Assembly (NCBI GenBank): GCA_016191165.1
Contig: JACPPF010000158.1
Coordinates: forward strand, 1 to 64,000
Direction of reading: 5' to 3'
DNA from: Planctomycetota bacterium
GTDB lineage: Bacteria; Planctomycetota; Planctomycetia; Gemmatales; Gemmataceae
DNA length: 64,000 nucleotides
Below the pieces are notes generated by a model. The model made no database searches and was not told where the DNA came from. It saw nothing but the letters and a program-made list of their open reading frames with translations. Each line of letters opens with the position of its first letter. Within the stretch, counting starts at the first letter, position 1. Below, one piece after another: positions 9,317 to 17,661 of this stretch. The position numbers were made by a program, and so were the translations under genes.

Positions 9317-10549
9317 TTACAATTTCGCCGCCCCTTGATACCCGGGCAGCGTGGTCATGCGCCACATGCCCGGCATCGCAGAACCTGGCTTCAGGCTGAC
9401 CCAGGTGACCACGCGGTAAACGAAGAACCCGGCTCCGGCGGCGCTGACCCCGAAAATCAAATATCCGACGATCGACTGCACCAGGGCGGGCAGCCACAGG
9501 TTCCACAGGCTCACCCCCGCCATCAAGACACAGCTGATCGGGATCAGGTATTTCAGACAGAGCATCATGACCTGGTCAATGCGAAGCCGGGGCAACGTCC
9601 AGCGCACCCACATCATCACGAAGACCAACACCCAGCCCTTGACGAGGAACACCACCACGTTGATGACGTTGCCGATCACCAGCCCAACCACTCCCAGGCC
9701 GCCAAAAAGCTCCGTCAATTCCCAGGGCAAACCCGTGCTCCAGCCTCCCAGGAACATGATGCACGCAATGCCGCTGACGGCGAACATGCTGCCATACTCG
9801 GCCATGAAGATGACCAGCCAGCGAAACCCGGAGTATTCGGTATGGAATCCGGCGACGAGTTCGCTCTCGGCTTCCGCAAGATCGAACGGCGCCCGCTTAC
9901 AGCTGGCCATGGCGCAGGTGAAATAAGTCCAAAACGCACAGAACGTGAACGGATCGTGAAACACGAGCCAGTTCCAGAGGCCCGACTGGCTCCTGGCGAT
10001 ATCGCCAAGGTTCATGCTGCCGGCGACGATCACCGGCACGAGGACGCACATCGCCATCGGGATTTCATAGCTGACCATCTGGGCCGCCTCGCGCATGCCG
10101 CCGAAGAGCGACCACTTGCTGCCCGACCCGTAACCGATGAGAATGATGCCGAAGACCTCGCTCGACATGACCGCGAGCATGAAGAAGATGGCGATGTTCA
10201 TTTCACGGGCAACGACGCCGTCGCCGAATGGAAGAACGATAAATGCAAGGAAAGAACCGACCAGGGCGATATAAGGCCCCACCCGAAAGAGGAACTGATC
10301 GGCCGCGGCGGGAATAGTGTCTTCCTTCACGAGCAACTTCATGCCGTCGGCCAGGGTCTGCAGCCAGCCAAACTTGCCGCCGACGCGGGTGGGGCCGAGA
10401 CGATCCTGAATGCGGCCCGCGACCTTGCGTTCCATCCAGACCGAAAAAATGGCGTTGATCAGCATGAAGCCGATCAGGACGTTGGACGCGATCAGCGCGA
10501 GCACGAAGATGCCATAGTCGGTCCAAAATTCGCCTAGCCAATCGAGCAC
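9317..10549 (-). CDS. nuoH: NADH-quinone oxidoreductase subunit H
   Basis: Membrane subunit that helps form the quinone-binding site at the junction with the peripheral arm; 410 residues. Family motifs are strong: ERKVAGRIQDRLGPTRVG near residue 40, DGMKLLVKEDTIP near 68, and the RAPFDLAEAESELVAGFHTEYSG loop near 225. It is the first gene of the visible minus-strand nuo block; upstream is a repeat-rich region and divergent scpB. The C-terminal 60 residues carry an extra hydrophobic segment. Confidence 0.96.
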   Translation of the reverse strand: MLDWLGEFWTDYGIFVLALIASNVLIGFMLINAIFSVWMERKVAGRIQDRLGPTRVGGKFGWLQTLADGMKLLVKEDTIPAAADQFLFRVGPYIALVGSFLAFIVLPFGDGVVAREMNIAIFFMLAVMSSEVFGIILIGYGSGSKWSLFGGMREAAQMVSYEIPMAMCVLVPVIVAGSMNLGDIARSQSGLWNWLVFHDPFTFCAFWTYFTCAMASCKRAPFDLAEAESELVAGFHTEYSGFRWLVIFMAEYGSMFAVSGIACIMFLGGWSTGLPWELTELFGGLGVVGLVIGNVINVVVFLVKGWVLVFVMMWVRWTLPRLRIDQVMMLCLKYLIPISCVLMAGVSLWNLWLPALVQSIVGYLIFGVSAAGAGFFVYRVVTWVSLKPGSAMPGMWRMTTLPGYQGAAKL

Positions 10550-10627
10550 AGTCCTGGCTCCTGATCGGATTTCGTCTGGTCAAGCAGTTTGATGGGCGTT
10601 ACTTTATGGTGGTTGGCGGTAAGTGGC

Positions 10628-10676
10628 CAGTGCTGAGTTCTGAGTGCTGAGTGCTGAGTGCTGAGTGCTGAGTGCG
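10628..10676. repeat. Heptamer tandem repeat (GAGTGCT)n
   Basis: About seven head-to-tail copies of a 7-base unit. Four are exactly GAGTGCT (10642-10669), one is GAGTTCT before them, and the outer copies are degenerate. It is a simple microsatellite-like array in the nuoH upstream region and may vary in copy number. Confidence 0.85.
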
Positions 10677-10744
10677 CTACTCCGCGCGTTGGGAAATGGC
10701 ACAATCGTTTCGCCGCGACCCGAAGGGGAACGCAGCCTAACGCA

Positions 10745-10858
10745 ATACCATTCGTCGAAGAGCATTTGACCAGCCCCCAACCCAAGCTGGGGGTTTCGAG
10801 AGGTTGCCCCCCCACGCTTGCGCGTGGGGCTGGGATCGCTCGGCTTGACGAACGGCAT
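10745..10858. mobile_element. MITE-like element, copy 1
   Basis: A 114-bp element with near-perfect terminal inverted repeats (ATACCATTCGTC and GACGAACGGCAT). Inside are two GC-rich hairpins (CCCCCAACCCAAGCTGGGGG and CCCCACGCTTGCGCGTGGGG). The same order of parts is found at 54852-54969 and, inverted, at 55922-56023. There is no coding capacity. Confidence 0.75.
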
Positions 10859-10913
10859 CACGGCCAAACGTGTCAACGCCTCCCGCGAGTGGTATTAAGG
10901 GGCGAGGAGAGTC

Positions 10914-11561
10914 ATGTTTCGGGGATTCGTAACTCTTGCGCACCAAGGGCCGCGACGGGCGGACCCCGCGCGGAACCATCGCTTGCCGGCGATCTATCGA
11001 TTGCAAGGCGAAATTGGGGACGTCGCCGGGTCGTCCGACCCGCTCGGGCGCGACAACGAACTCGCCCTGCTGGAAGCGGTGCTGCTTGTCGCGGACGAGC
11101 CGCTGCCAATCCGCAAGCTCGTGCAGGCGTCCGGATTGCCCGATGCGGCAGCGGTCCGCCGGTTACTGAAGACCTTGCAGGAGCTTTACGATCTGGATGG
11201 TTCCGCGTTTGAGTTGGAGGAGTTGGCTGGCGGGTTTCAACTGATGACCCGGCCGGAATACCATCGCTGGTTAACGACGCTGCGAAAAAGCCAGCAGGAG
11301 TTGCGCCTGACCCCGGCGTCGCGGGAAACCCTCGCGATTGTCGCATACCGGCAGCCGATCATGCGGGCCGACATCGAGGCGATCCGCGGCGTCCACTGCG
11401 GCGAGACGCTGCGCTTGCTGATGGAAAAGGGCCTGGTGAAAATAACGGGCAGACACGACTCGCTGGGCCGGCCCGTACTTTATGGGACCACCAAAAAGTT
11501 TCTGCAAATGTTTGGCTTGAAAAGCCTGAAGGATCTGCCCAACGCGGAGCGGATGCGCTAA
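10914..11561 (+). CDS. scpB: SMC-Scp complex subunit ScpB
   Basis: Chromosome-condensation kleisin-partner (kite) protein of 215 residues, made of two winged-helix domains. The body from about residue 46 matches the family: LLEAVLLVADEPLPIRKL, then FELEELAGGFQLMTRPEYHRWL, and the signature LTPASRETLAIVAYRQPIMRADIEAIRGV around 140-165, ending with GRPVLYGTTKKFLQMFGL. The first 40 residues are not family-like, so translation may begin internally, although GAGGAG precedes the ATG at 10914. No scpA is adjacent. Confidence 0.95.
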   Translation: MFRGFVTLAHQGPRRADPARNHRLPAIYRLQGEIGDVAGSSDPLGRDNELALLEAVLLVADEPLPIRKLVQASGLPDAAAVRRLLKTLQELYDLDGSAFELEELAGGFQLMTRPEYHRWLTTLRKSQQELRLTPASRETLAIVAYRQPIMRADIEAIRGVHCGETLRLLMEKGLVKITGRHDSLGRPVLYGTTKKFLQMFGLKSLKDLPNAERMR

Positions 11562-11608
11562 ACGCTTGCGACGTAGCGGTCGCGTGGGGAACGCAAAGTC
11601 GCAAGCGG

Positions 11609-12451
11609 CTATTGGTAGCTCGCGCCGGCATCGTCAAGGATTTTCTTGAATGCCGCAACCGCCCTGGGGAACAACTCCGGCCCCGTCACGCCGCCCGTCG
11701 GCCCGCCACCCAGCAAGTGTGGTTCCAGGGTCGCGAAACCGTCGTAGCCCATCTTGATGGCGTCGGCAATCACCTCGGGAACGAGCCCCTGCCCTTCGCC
11801 CGCCAGGCTGCCGTGCTTGGCGTTGGCGATCCAGTCCTTGATGTGAAAATGCACGAGCCACGGCTTCGTCGCCAGCCAGCCTTGCCAGGGATCGTAGCCG
11901 CAGAATACGAAGTTGGCGGGATCATGAACGGCGCCGATGACGCTGGCATCGAAATCCTTGCGAAGCGTCGACATCAGATCGTTCACACGCTCAGGGGAAT
12001 CCCCGTAAATGCGGTGCTCGTTTTCATGCACGAGACGAACGCCGGCCTTCTTCGCCAGCTCGCATTTTTGCGACATGCGGCTCAAAACCTCGCCTCGCCA
12101 TCGGCTCCAGTCACCATCGAAATGGTCGGGCGGGTAATAGCTGAAAACGCGAATATTGTTGGTGCCGAATACGCCGCACAGTTCAATGGCTCGCTTGAAT
12201 TTCTCCAGGTGCGGCTCAAACGGCTCGTCGATCTTGATCTTGCCGATTGGCGAACCGATAGCGCTGAGCTTGAAGCCACTCTTGTCCAGGAGCGCCTTGA
12301 AGTCCTGAATTTCCAGATCGCTCAAACTCAAGACATTCGTGCCATGAATTGAGCGAAATTCAACATGCCGAACACCGCAGGAATTCAGAATGTCGATCTG
12401 CTTGATCGGATCGGGGTCAATTTCATCGGCAAAAGCGCTGAGGGTGAACAT
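11609..12451 (-). CDS. Sugar phosphate isomerase/epimerase (xylose-isomerase-like TIM barrel)
   Basis: A 280-residue cytoplasmic TIM-barrel protein of the AP-endonuclease-2/IolE-like superfamily. It begins MFTLSAFADEIDPD, a common opening in this family. Metal-ligand candidates follow at the strand ends: HENEHRIYGDS (Glu, about residue 145), GAVHDPANFVFCG (Asp/His, about 178), VHFHIKDW (His/Asp, about 207), and a final Glu in ATLEPHLLG. The substrate cannot be told from sequence. Planctomycetes have many such paralogues for sugar and inositol catabolism. Confidence 0.85.
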   Translation of the reverse strand: MFTLSAFADEIDPDPIKQIDILNSCGVRHVEFRSIHGTNVLSLSDLEIQDFKALLDKSGFKLSAIGSPIGKIKIDEPFEPHLEKFKRAIELCGVFGTNNIRVFSYYPPDHFDGDWSRWRGEVLSRMSQKCELAKKAGVRLVHENEHRIYGDSPERVNDLMSTLRKDFDASVIGAVHDPANFVFCGYDPWQGWLATKPWLVHFHIKDWIANAKHGSLAGEGQGLVPEVIADAIKMGYDGFATLEPHLLGGGPTGGVTGPELFPRAVAAFKKILDDAGASYQ

Positions 12452-12472
12452 GGTCGGAATTTCCGCGGATTT

Positions 12473-12510
12473 CGTTTAGCGCTCGCGCGGCGCGATGCGA
12501 GCGCTAAACG
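12473..12510. repeat. Palindrome, GTTTAGCGC family
   Basis: Perfect 14-bp arms (CGTTTAGCGCTCGC and GCGAGCGCTAAACG) around a 10-base loop. It lies between the TIM-barrel gene and the secreted paralogue pair. Related copies lie at 26796, 39057, 40867 and 46028. It could act as a terminator or transcript-stability hairpin. Confidence 0.85.
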
Positions 12511-12531
12511 CACAATGGTAAACCAAGACGA

Positions 12532-13032
12532 TCACACCTTCACGGGCGGCAGCCGCTTGGGCTTGGGGGCCGGCACCGGGGGCGCGGGCACCAACGCCGC
12601 CGGTGGTGGAATAATGACCAGGGTATCCACGCTGAGCGCCTTCAGATACGCGGCGGCCGGCACAGCGCCGTTGTCACTCACCGCCACGACGGTATTCGCC
12701 TTCACGCGCTTCCACACTTGATCGATCGGCAGTTGCTGTCCGGCGGTCGTGATGACCCGGCTGCTCGCTGCGTTGATTGCCTGAAAACGTTGTTCCAGGA
12801 CGGTTTGATATTTCGTTACCGTGACTTTCTGGGCCTGACCATTGACAATCACCTCCTCCTCGACGACGACCGGGACAACGCGTGTCACGGTCACAAGGAA
12901 GGTGATTTCGCCCTTCTTCTTATTCACGCCATGGACCAGTCTCAACGACGGCGGCGTGCCAGACGGAGCACCCTGGGCGTGAACGCTACTTGCCAGGATC
13001 ACGCTGGTCAGCAAGGCCAATGCGATTCTCAT
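12532..13032 (-). CDS. Secreted protein, tandem paralogue 2
   Basis: This 166-residue protein has a Sec signal peptide (MRIALALLTSVILASSVHAQ, cleavage near residue 20). The mature part is rich in Val and Thr, beta-like, and ends in a Pro/Ala/Lys-rich tail. The second half matches the upstream neighbour: SRVITTAGQQLPIDQVW then KANTVVAVSDNGAVPAAAYLKAL and TLVIIP. It lies 10 bp downstream of that neighbour and was probably made by tandem duplication. I do not recognise a family; the role is unknown. Confidence 0.8.
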   Translation of the reverse strand: MRIALALLTSVILASSVHAQGAPSGTPPSLRLVHGVNKKKGEITFLVTVTRVVPVVVEEEVIVNGQAQKVTVTKYQTVLEQRFQAINAASSRVITTAGQQLPIDQVWKRVKANTVVAVSDNGAVPAAAYLKALSVDTLVIIPPPAALVPAPPVPAPKPKRLPPVKV

Positions 13033-13042
13033 GGAGCCTACC

Positions 13043-13489
13043 TCACTTGGGGAAAGGAATTGGTTTGAGCGGAGCCGGTATGATCACGAGCGTCTGCGGA
13101 TTCAATGCTCGCAGGAAAATCGGCGCGGGCAGGTTGGAGTCGCCACTGACGGCGACGACGGTGCTTTTCTTGAGCCGTCGCCATACCTCGTCGATCGGCA
13201 GTTGCTTGCCCTTTGGGGTGATGACCCTGGAATTGCCCAGTTCGTAGACAACGCTGACCTCGCGATCCACGACGCGTGTGATGATCCGGACGCGTTCCAC
13301 GAAGTCGCCGTTTTCGAGGGATTTTTCCGAGACGGCGATCTGCTCTTGTTGCTTAACGATGCGAGTCAGGACTACTTGCCCCTTGTTCGGCGCCGTGCTT
13401 TGCACGACGCTGAAGGTCGGCGCCGGGCCGGGGAATTGGGCCTGGGCGATTCCTGCCGTCAACACCAGAACAGTGAAAGTGATCGTCAT
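13043..13489 (-). CDS. Secreted protein, tandem paralogue 1
   Basis: This 148-residue protein has an N-terminal hydrophobic signal (MTITFTVLVLTAGIAQAQ). Its core SRVITPKGKQLPIDEVWRRL, KKSTVVAVSGDSNLPAPIFLRAL and TLVIIPAP is shared with the next gene. The N-terminal halves differ more, though both carry a Val/Glu-rich beta stretch. It is first of the pair on the minus strand and begins 75 bp after the stop of the helicase gene upstream. Function unknown. Confidence 0.8.
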   Translation of the reverse strand: MTITFTVLVLTAGIAQAQFPGPAPTFSVVQSTAPNKGQVVLTRIVKQQEQIAVSEKSLENGDFVERVRIITRVVDREVSVVYELGNSRVITPKGKQLPIDEVWRRLKKSTVVAVSGDSNLPAPIFLRALNPQTLVIIPAPLKPIPFPK

Positions 13490-13563
13490 GATGGTTCCCC
13501 CGGCTGGCCGCGATAAGAAGGGGTTGCTTTTGTGGCGGCGCTCCCCTTTGGGTCGCGGCTAAA

Positions 13564-15819
13564 CTAGGCTTTCTTGACAACGGCCAACTTTGCCTTGGAC
13601 GCCATGAACGTGCGAGCGCCGGTCGCGAAACGAATCTTGAGCTTACGCAATACGCCCTGGCCGCTCACCTCCGTGATTCTACCGACGCCGTAGACTTCGT
13701 GGTGAACCAACACGCCGACTTCGTAGGCGGTCTCATGGGCGGCGGGCGTACCAAAGTCGTCCAGGCCCTTGTTTTCCCGTTTTGGCCCGGCCTTCGAGAA
13801 ACCGGTTTCGTACCAGCCGGCGCTCGCCTTGGCGGTGCTGGCACGCCAGGTGTCAGTCGCCGGTTTCCATTTGTTGTTGCTCGAGGAGAGGTCGATCTCC
13901 TCGACATCGTCCTCGGGCAATTCCTCCAGGAACATACTATGAATCGTGTAGAGTGTCTGCCCGCGAAATTCACGCATGCGGGCGTAGGACAGGTAAAGCT
14001 CTTCTTCCGCGCGCGTGATGCCGACGAAGGCGAGCCGGCGTTCCTCCTCGATCTCGGCCTTGCTGCCCAGGCTGCGTTCGTGCGGCAAAATCCCCTGCTC
14101 CACGGCCATCATGTAGACGACCGGGAACTCCAGCCCCTTGGCCGCGTGCAGCGTCATCACCGCGACGCAATCCTGCTTCTCGTCCCAGCCGTCCACGTCG
14201 CTGGCGAGGGTGATGTTCTCCAAGAAGTCGGCGATCGTCCGGGAATCGTCCTCCTCGTGGAACTGATGGGCGGCGGTCACCAGTTCCTCCACGTTCGCCA
14301 GCCGCTGCTGATCTTCAGGATCGGCAGACTGCTTCAACATGCGGCGATAGCCCGAGCGGTCGATAACCTGCCGCATCACCTCGTCGGGCGTGGTGGTGTC
14401 CACCATCTCGCTTAACTCGGCAATCAGCTTCGCAAACGCCTTCAACCCGCTGGCGGCCTTGCCCTTGATGGCGGGGATTTTATCGACTTGCTCGGCCGCG
14501 TTGAGAAGGTTCATCTCGCGCGGACCGGCGTAGTCTTGCAGGTGTTGCAGCGACGTCTTGCCGATGCCGCGCGCCGGCTCGTTGACGGCGCGCAAGAACG
14601 ACAGGTCGTCCCGCGGGTTGAGGAGTAGCCGAAGGTACGCGAGGATGTCGCGGTTCTCCTTGCGATCGAAGAATGCGACGCCGCGCACGATCTGGAACGG
14701 CACGCGCTGGCGCACGAACGCCGTCTCGAGCGTGCGCGACAGGGCGTTGAGTCGCAGGAGAATCGCAAAGTCACGATAATGCCGCCTGCCCGACTCGACC
14801 GCTTCCTTGATTCGCTGGACGACCAGATCGGCCTCGTCAAGTCCCGTTTCGCACAGTAGCACGCCAGCCTTGGTTCCCTCTTGATTGCCGGTGTAAAGGG
14901 TCTTCGGCTTGCGCTCTTCGTTGTGTTCGATGAGGTGATCCGCGACGCGCAGGATCGCCTTGGTGCTGCGGAAATTCTCCGCCAAGGTGATGACGCGCGC
15001 CTGCGGAAAGTCGCGTTCGAAGCTGAGGATGTTGCGTATGTCGGAGCCGCGCCAGCCGTAGATCGATTGATCGGGATCGCCCACCACGCACAAGTTCGGG
15101 TAATCGACCGACAGCCCGCGGGCGATGGCGTACTGGGCCTTGTTGGTGTCCTGGTATTCGTCGATCAGGACGAAGCGAAAACGGGCGTCGAGCTCGGCTC
15201 GCATCTCAGGATCGTTTTTCAGTGCCAGCGCCGGCCAGAGCAACAGGTCGTCGAAATCGACGGCGTTGGCGTCGCGCATCTTCTTCTCATAAACCTCGTA
15301 CACCAGGGCGACGACCTGCTTGAAATAATCGCCCGCCTGCTTGGCGTACTCGCCTGGGAGCAACAGCTGGTTCTTCGCCTTGCTGATCGCCCCTTGAATG
15401 GCATCCGGCGAGAAGCGCGTGTTGTCGATGCCCGTGAGATCAAGCGCGTTTTTCACCAGGCGGGTGCGATCGCCCTGATCGTAAATTGTGAAGTTGCGTT
15501 CCAGCCCGAGCCGATCGGCGTACTGACGCAGCAGGCGCACACCCAGGCTGTGAAAGGTGCTGATCCAGATGCCCTTGCCCGGCAACATCGCATCGACGCG
15601 CTGCTTCATCTCACCAGCGGCCTTGTTGGTGAACGTGATGGCGAGGATTTGGGAAGGCCGAACGCCCTGGTGGATGAGGTGTGCGATCCGGCACGTGATG
15701 ACGCGCGTCTTGCCGCTGCCAGGGCCAGCCAGGACCAGAAGGGGCCCATCCATTTGCAAAACCGCCTCACGCTGCGTTTCCGTGAGGTTGGCGAGCATCT
15801 CGTCGAAGGTTGCCGGCAT
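13564..15819 (-). CDS. pcrA: ATP-dependent 3'-5' DNA helicase, PcrA/UvrD type
   Basis: Superfamily 1A DNA helicase of 751 residues for nucleotide-excision and replication repair. All motifs are visible in order: Walker A GPGSGKTR (about residue 32), Ia ITFTNKAAGEM, II VLIDEYQDTN (about 218), III GDPDQSIYGWRG, IV LAENFRST, V VMTLHAAKGLEFPVVYM and VI RLAFVGITRAEEELYL. The C-terminus carries the KOW/Tudor-like PcrA tail (HHEVYGVGRI, about 700-750), known in the family to contact RNA polymerase. The start ATG at 15819 is well placed before the first motif. Confidence 0.95.
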   Translation of the reverse strand: MPATFDEMLANLTETQREAVLQMDGPLLVLAGPGSGKTRVITCRIAHLIHQGVRPSQILAITFTNKAAGEMKQRVDAMLPGKGIWISTFHSLGVRLLRQYADRLGLERNFTIYDQGDRTRLVKNALDLTGIDNTRFSPDAIQGAISKAKNQLLLPGEYAKQAGDYFKQVVALVYEVYEKKMRDANAVDFDDLLLWPALALKNDPEMRAELDARFRFVLIDEYQDTNKAQYAIARGLSVDYPNLCVVGDPDQSIYGWRGSDIRNILSFERDFPQARVITLAENFRSTKAILRVADHLIEHNEERKPKTLYTGNQEGTKAGVLLCETGLDEADLVVQRIKEAVESGRRHYRDFAILLRLNALSRTLETAFVRQRVPFQIVRGVAFFDRKENRDILAYLRLLLNPRDDLSFLRAVNEPARGIGKTSLQHLQDYAGPREMNLLNAAEQVDKIPAIKGKAASGLKAFAKLIAELSEMVDTTTPDEVMRQVIDRSGYRRMLKQSADPEDQQRLANVEELVTAAHQFHEEDDSRTIADFLENITLASDVDGWDEKQDCVAVMTLHAAKGLEFPVVYMMAVEQGILPHERSLGSKAEIEEERRLAFVGITRAEEELYLSYARMREFRGQTLYTIHSMFLEELPEDDVEEIDLSSSNNKWKPATDTWRASTAKASAGWYETGFSKAGPKRENKGLDDFGTPAAHETAYEVGVLVHHEVYGVGRITEVSGQGVLRKLKIRFATGARTFMASKAKLAVVKKA

Positions 15820-15876
15820 CGTGCGGGGCTCCTGGCGTTCAGGGTGACATCCCTTGCATTGTATGCGCCAAGAGCC

Positions 15877-15908
15877 CTACCAGCCCCACGCGCGAGCGTG
15901 GGTGGGGA
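15877..15908. repeat. Fragment of the MITE-like hairpin family
   Basis: A short palindrome (ACCAGCCCCACGCGCGAGCG then TGGGTGGGGA) resembling the right-hand hairpin of the MITE-like elements, without the terminal repeats. It lies between the helicase start and the CBS gene stop. Confidence 0.5.
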
Positions 15909-15912
15909 ATTG

Positions 15913-16419
15913 TCAACCGTCAGAGCGCAGGCGTTTCAGCACGTCCATCGTGGTGATGACGCCAACCAGCACGCCGGCCTCATCGACGACGAACAGGCGA
16001 TGCACGTGCAGGCCAACCATGTCGTTGACCACCTGGCTCACCGGCGTCGCGGGCGCGACGGCGAACACGGCGGGGGTCATCAGGTCGGCGACCGTGGTGC
16101 GGCCGGTCGGCCTGTTTTCGTCGGGCAGGTCGAGTTGCTCGAAGGTTGGGGCGTAAAAGTAATCGTTGGCGCGGCGGGCGCCCGGATCGTGTTCTTGTTG
16201 ATGGATTAGCAAATCCGACCGGCTGACGACGCCGATCGGCCGCCCCGCCTCATCGATGACGGGAGCCGCGGTGATCGCCTTTTCCGTGAACAACGCCATG
16301 GCTTCATTCACACCCGCTTCCGCACGCAGCGAAATCGGATTTGGAACCATCAGGTCGGACGCCTGTAGCGCGGCAAGTGTCAAAACGGCGTCGGCTGGAT
16401 GAGCAAGAGTCGCATGCAT
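15913..16419 (-). CDS. Tandem CBS-domain protein
   Basis: This 168-residue soluble protein consists of two CBS domains, the energy-sensing Bateman module that binds adenosine ligands. The first has LMVPNPISLRAEAGVNEAM and AAPVIDEAGRPIGVVSRSDLL (about 22-75). The second has VADLMTPAVFAVAPATPVS and RLFVVDEAGVLVGVITTMDVL (about 105-165). No catalytic domain is attached. It lies 46 bp downstream of a second CBS gene, with which it probably forms an operon. Confidence 0.9.
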   Translation of the reverse strand: MHATLAHPADAVLTLAALQASDLMVPNPISLRAEAGVNEAMALFTEKAITAAPVIDEAGRPIGVVSRSDLLIHQQEHDPGARRANDYFYAPTFEQLDLPDENRPTGRTTVADLMTPAVFAVAPATPVSQVVNDMVGLHVHRLFVVDEAGVLVGVITTMDVLKRLRSDG

Positions 16420-16465
16420 GGCTGCTCTCCTTCCTTTGACGAAAGAATTGAAAAAACCGGATTCG

Positions 16466-17002
16466 TTAACTGAATTCGCCCGCCATGGCCGGTTGCTGGA
16501 ATGGTGTCGGTTCGCCCAACTCCGTGGAGGCCCGGGCGACCGCGGCCAGCACGTCCATGCTGGACACGATGCCGATCGGTTTCTGCCCGGGGCCGTCGAC
16601 GACGATCACCCGATGAATATGGGCATCCATCATCAGGTGCGCCAACTCGCCGATCATCGCATTGGCGTTGACGAATACCGGATCCTTCGTCATGAAATTC
16701 TCCACGCGGCAGGGGCTCGGCGTGGCAACATCGGGTATTTGCCAGGCGCTGCACATGCAATCCGCAGCCGCCGTAGAATAGGGCGCTCTCCCGCGTCGGT
16801 CAACGGAATTCATGAAGTCCGTGGTGGACAAAACCCCGATACACTGGCCATCCTCGTTCACGACCGGAGCACCGGTGACGCCGGCGCGTGCCAACAAACG
16901 CGCCGCGCCTTCCAGCGACATTTCGCGCGGGATCAACACCAGTTCCCGCGACATCAAATCGACAGCACGAAGGGCAAGCAACGTCTTGGTCGATGCGTTC
17001 AT
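16466..17002 (-). CDS. Tandem CBS-domain protein
   Basis: A 178-residue protein of two CBS domains: AVDLMSRELVLIPREMSLEGA with GAPVVNEDGQCIGVLSTTDFM, then VENFMTKDPVFVNANAMIGE with HRVIVVDGPGQKPIGIVSSMDVL. The start at 17002 is preceded by AAAGGGG at a good distance; the frame continues 63 codons upstream with unlikely composition. It probably senses adenine nucleotides. It is upstream partner of the CBS gene at 15913-16419. Confidence 0.9.
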   Translation of the reverse strand: MNASTKTLLALRAVDLMSRELVLIPREMSLEGAARLLARAGVTGAPVVNEDGQCIGVLSTTDFMNSVDRRGRAPYSTAAADCMCSAWQIPDVATPSPCRVENFMTKDPVFVNANAMIGELAHLMMDAHIHRVIVVDGPGQKPIGIVSSMDVLAAVARASTELGEPTPFQQPAMAGEFS

Positions 17003-17229
17003 TTCGTTCCCCTTTCGTCCATTACAAAGGGGAATAATGGAGCAAAAGTCATGCCGACCAAGGTTTCGATGCAGCCCGGTCCTTTTCACTCGCGTCTGGT
17101 CATCTTTTTGGGAGACATTTCGCGAAATAGAGAAATTCGCGCCCGCAGATGAGCGGTTTCGGCACACCGTCCAGGCGGACCAGAGACGCAAACGTCATCC
17201 GACGCCGAATTCCTATGAAACGATTCAGT

Positions 17230-17604
17230 CTATCCTTGCTCCCTCTGCTCGGCCTGGTTTGGCTTCTCGGTCGGACGGTAGGGGAAAAAGACCCAGCCTA
17301 TGACGCCCACGGCCGCGCCGCAAACAAGCCCCCAGGACAGCCCCCCAAGCGACGCCTGGGAAAACGACTGGCCTGCCCGTTGGGAGATTCCCACAGAGAT
17401 CAGCGCGCCTAACAGAAACCCGGCCGCTGCCCTGACGAGAAATGAACCGATTGGCCGTAAACGTGTTTCCGGCGCCGTCCCCGCTGGAGTGAACGAAGGC
17501 GCCTCGGCCTCGGAAAGGTGGTCCGGCATTTCCGCGCCGACGCACTTCCAGCATTCCTTGAACTGGTCTTGATGCGGTTCGCCACAACTCGGACATATCC
17601 ACAT
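17230..17604 (-). CDS. Zinc-ribbon membrane protein
   Basis: A 124-residue protein starting with a zinc-ribbon (CPSCGEPHQDQFKECWKC; two CxxC knuckles at residues 4-7 and 18-21), followed by a soluble linker and two hydrophobic segments (about 60-78 and 85-108). This DUF2007/zinc-ribbon plus transmembrane layout is common in planctomycetes and of unknown function. The interval 17003-17229 upstream of the CBS genes contains no other gene. Confidence 0.75.
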   Translation of the reverse strand: MWICPSCGEPHQDQFKECWKCVGAEMPDHLSEAEAPSFTPAGTAPETRLRPIGSFLVRAAAGFLLGALISVGISQRAGQSFSQASLGGLSWGLVCGAAVGVIGWVFFPYRPTEKPNQAEQREQG

Positions 17605-17661
17605 GCCGAGGATCCTCCGTTTTTTAGCGCGACGTAGGCCGCGCTCGCCAGAGGCGCGCGG

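Larger units (their letters stand above)
10550..10913. other. Intergenic region between divergent nuoH and scpB
   Basis: 364 bp without a credible gene. It holds a heptamer tandem repeat (10628-10676) and a MITE-like element (10745-10858). The promoters of nuoH and scpB must lie here, but I see no convincing -35/-10 pair. GAGGAG 5 bases before the scpB ATG is a good ribosome binding site. Confidence 0.7.

Noticed and set aside
10628-10676. CRISPR-like array
   Set aside because: The repeat unit is only 7 bases with no spacers, so it is a simple tandem repeat.
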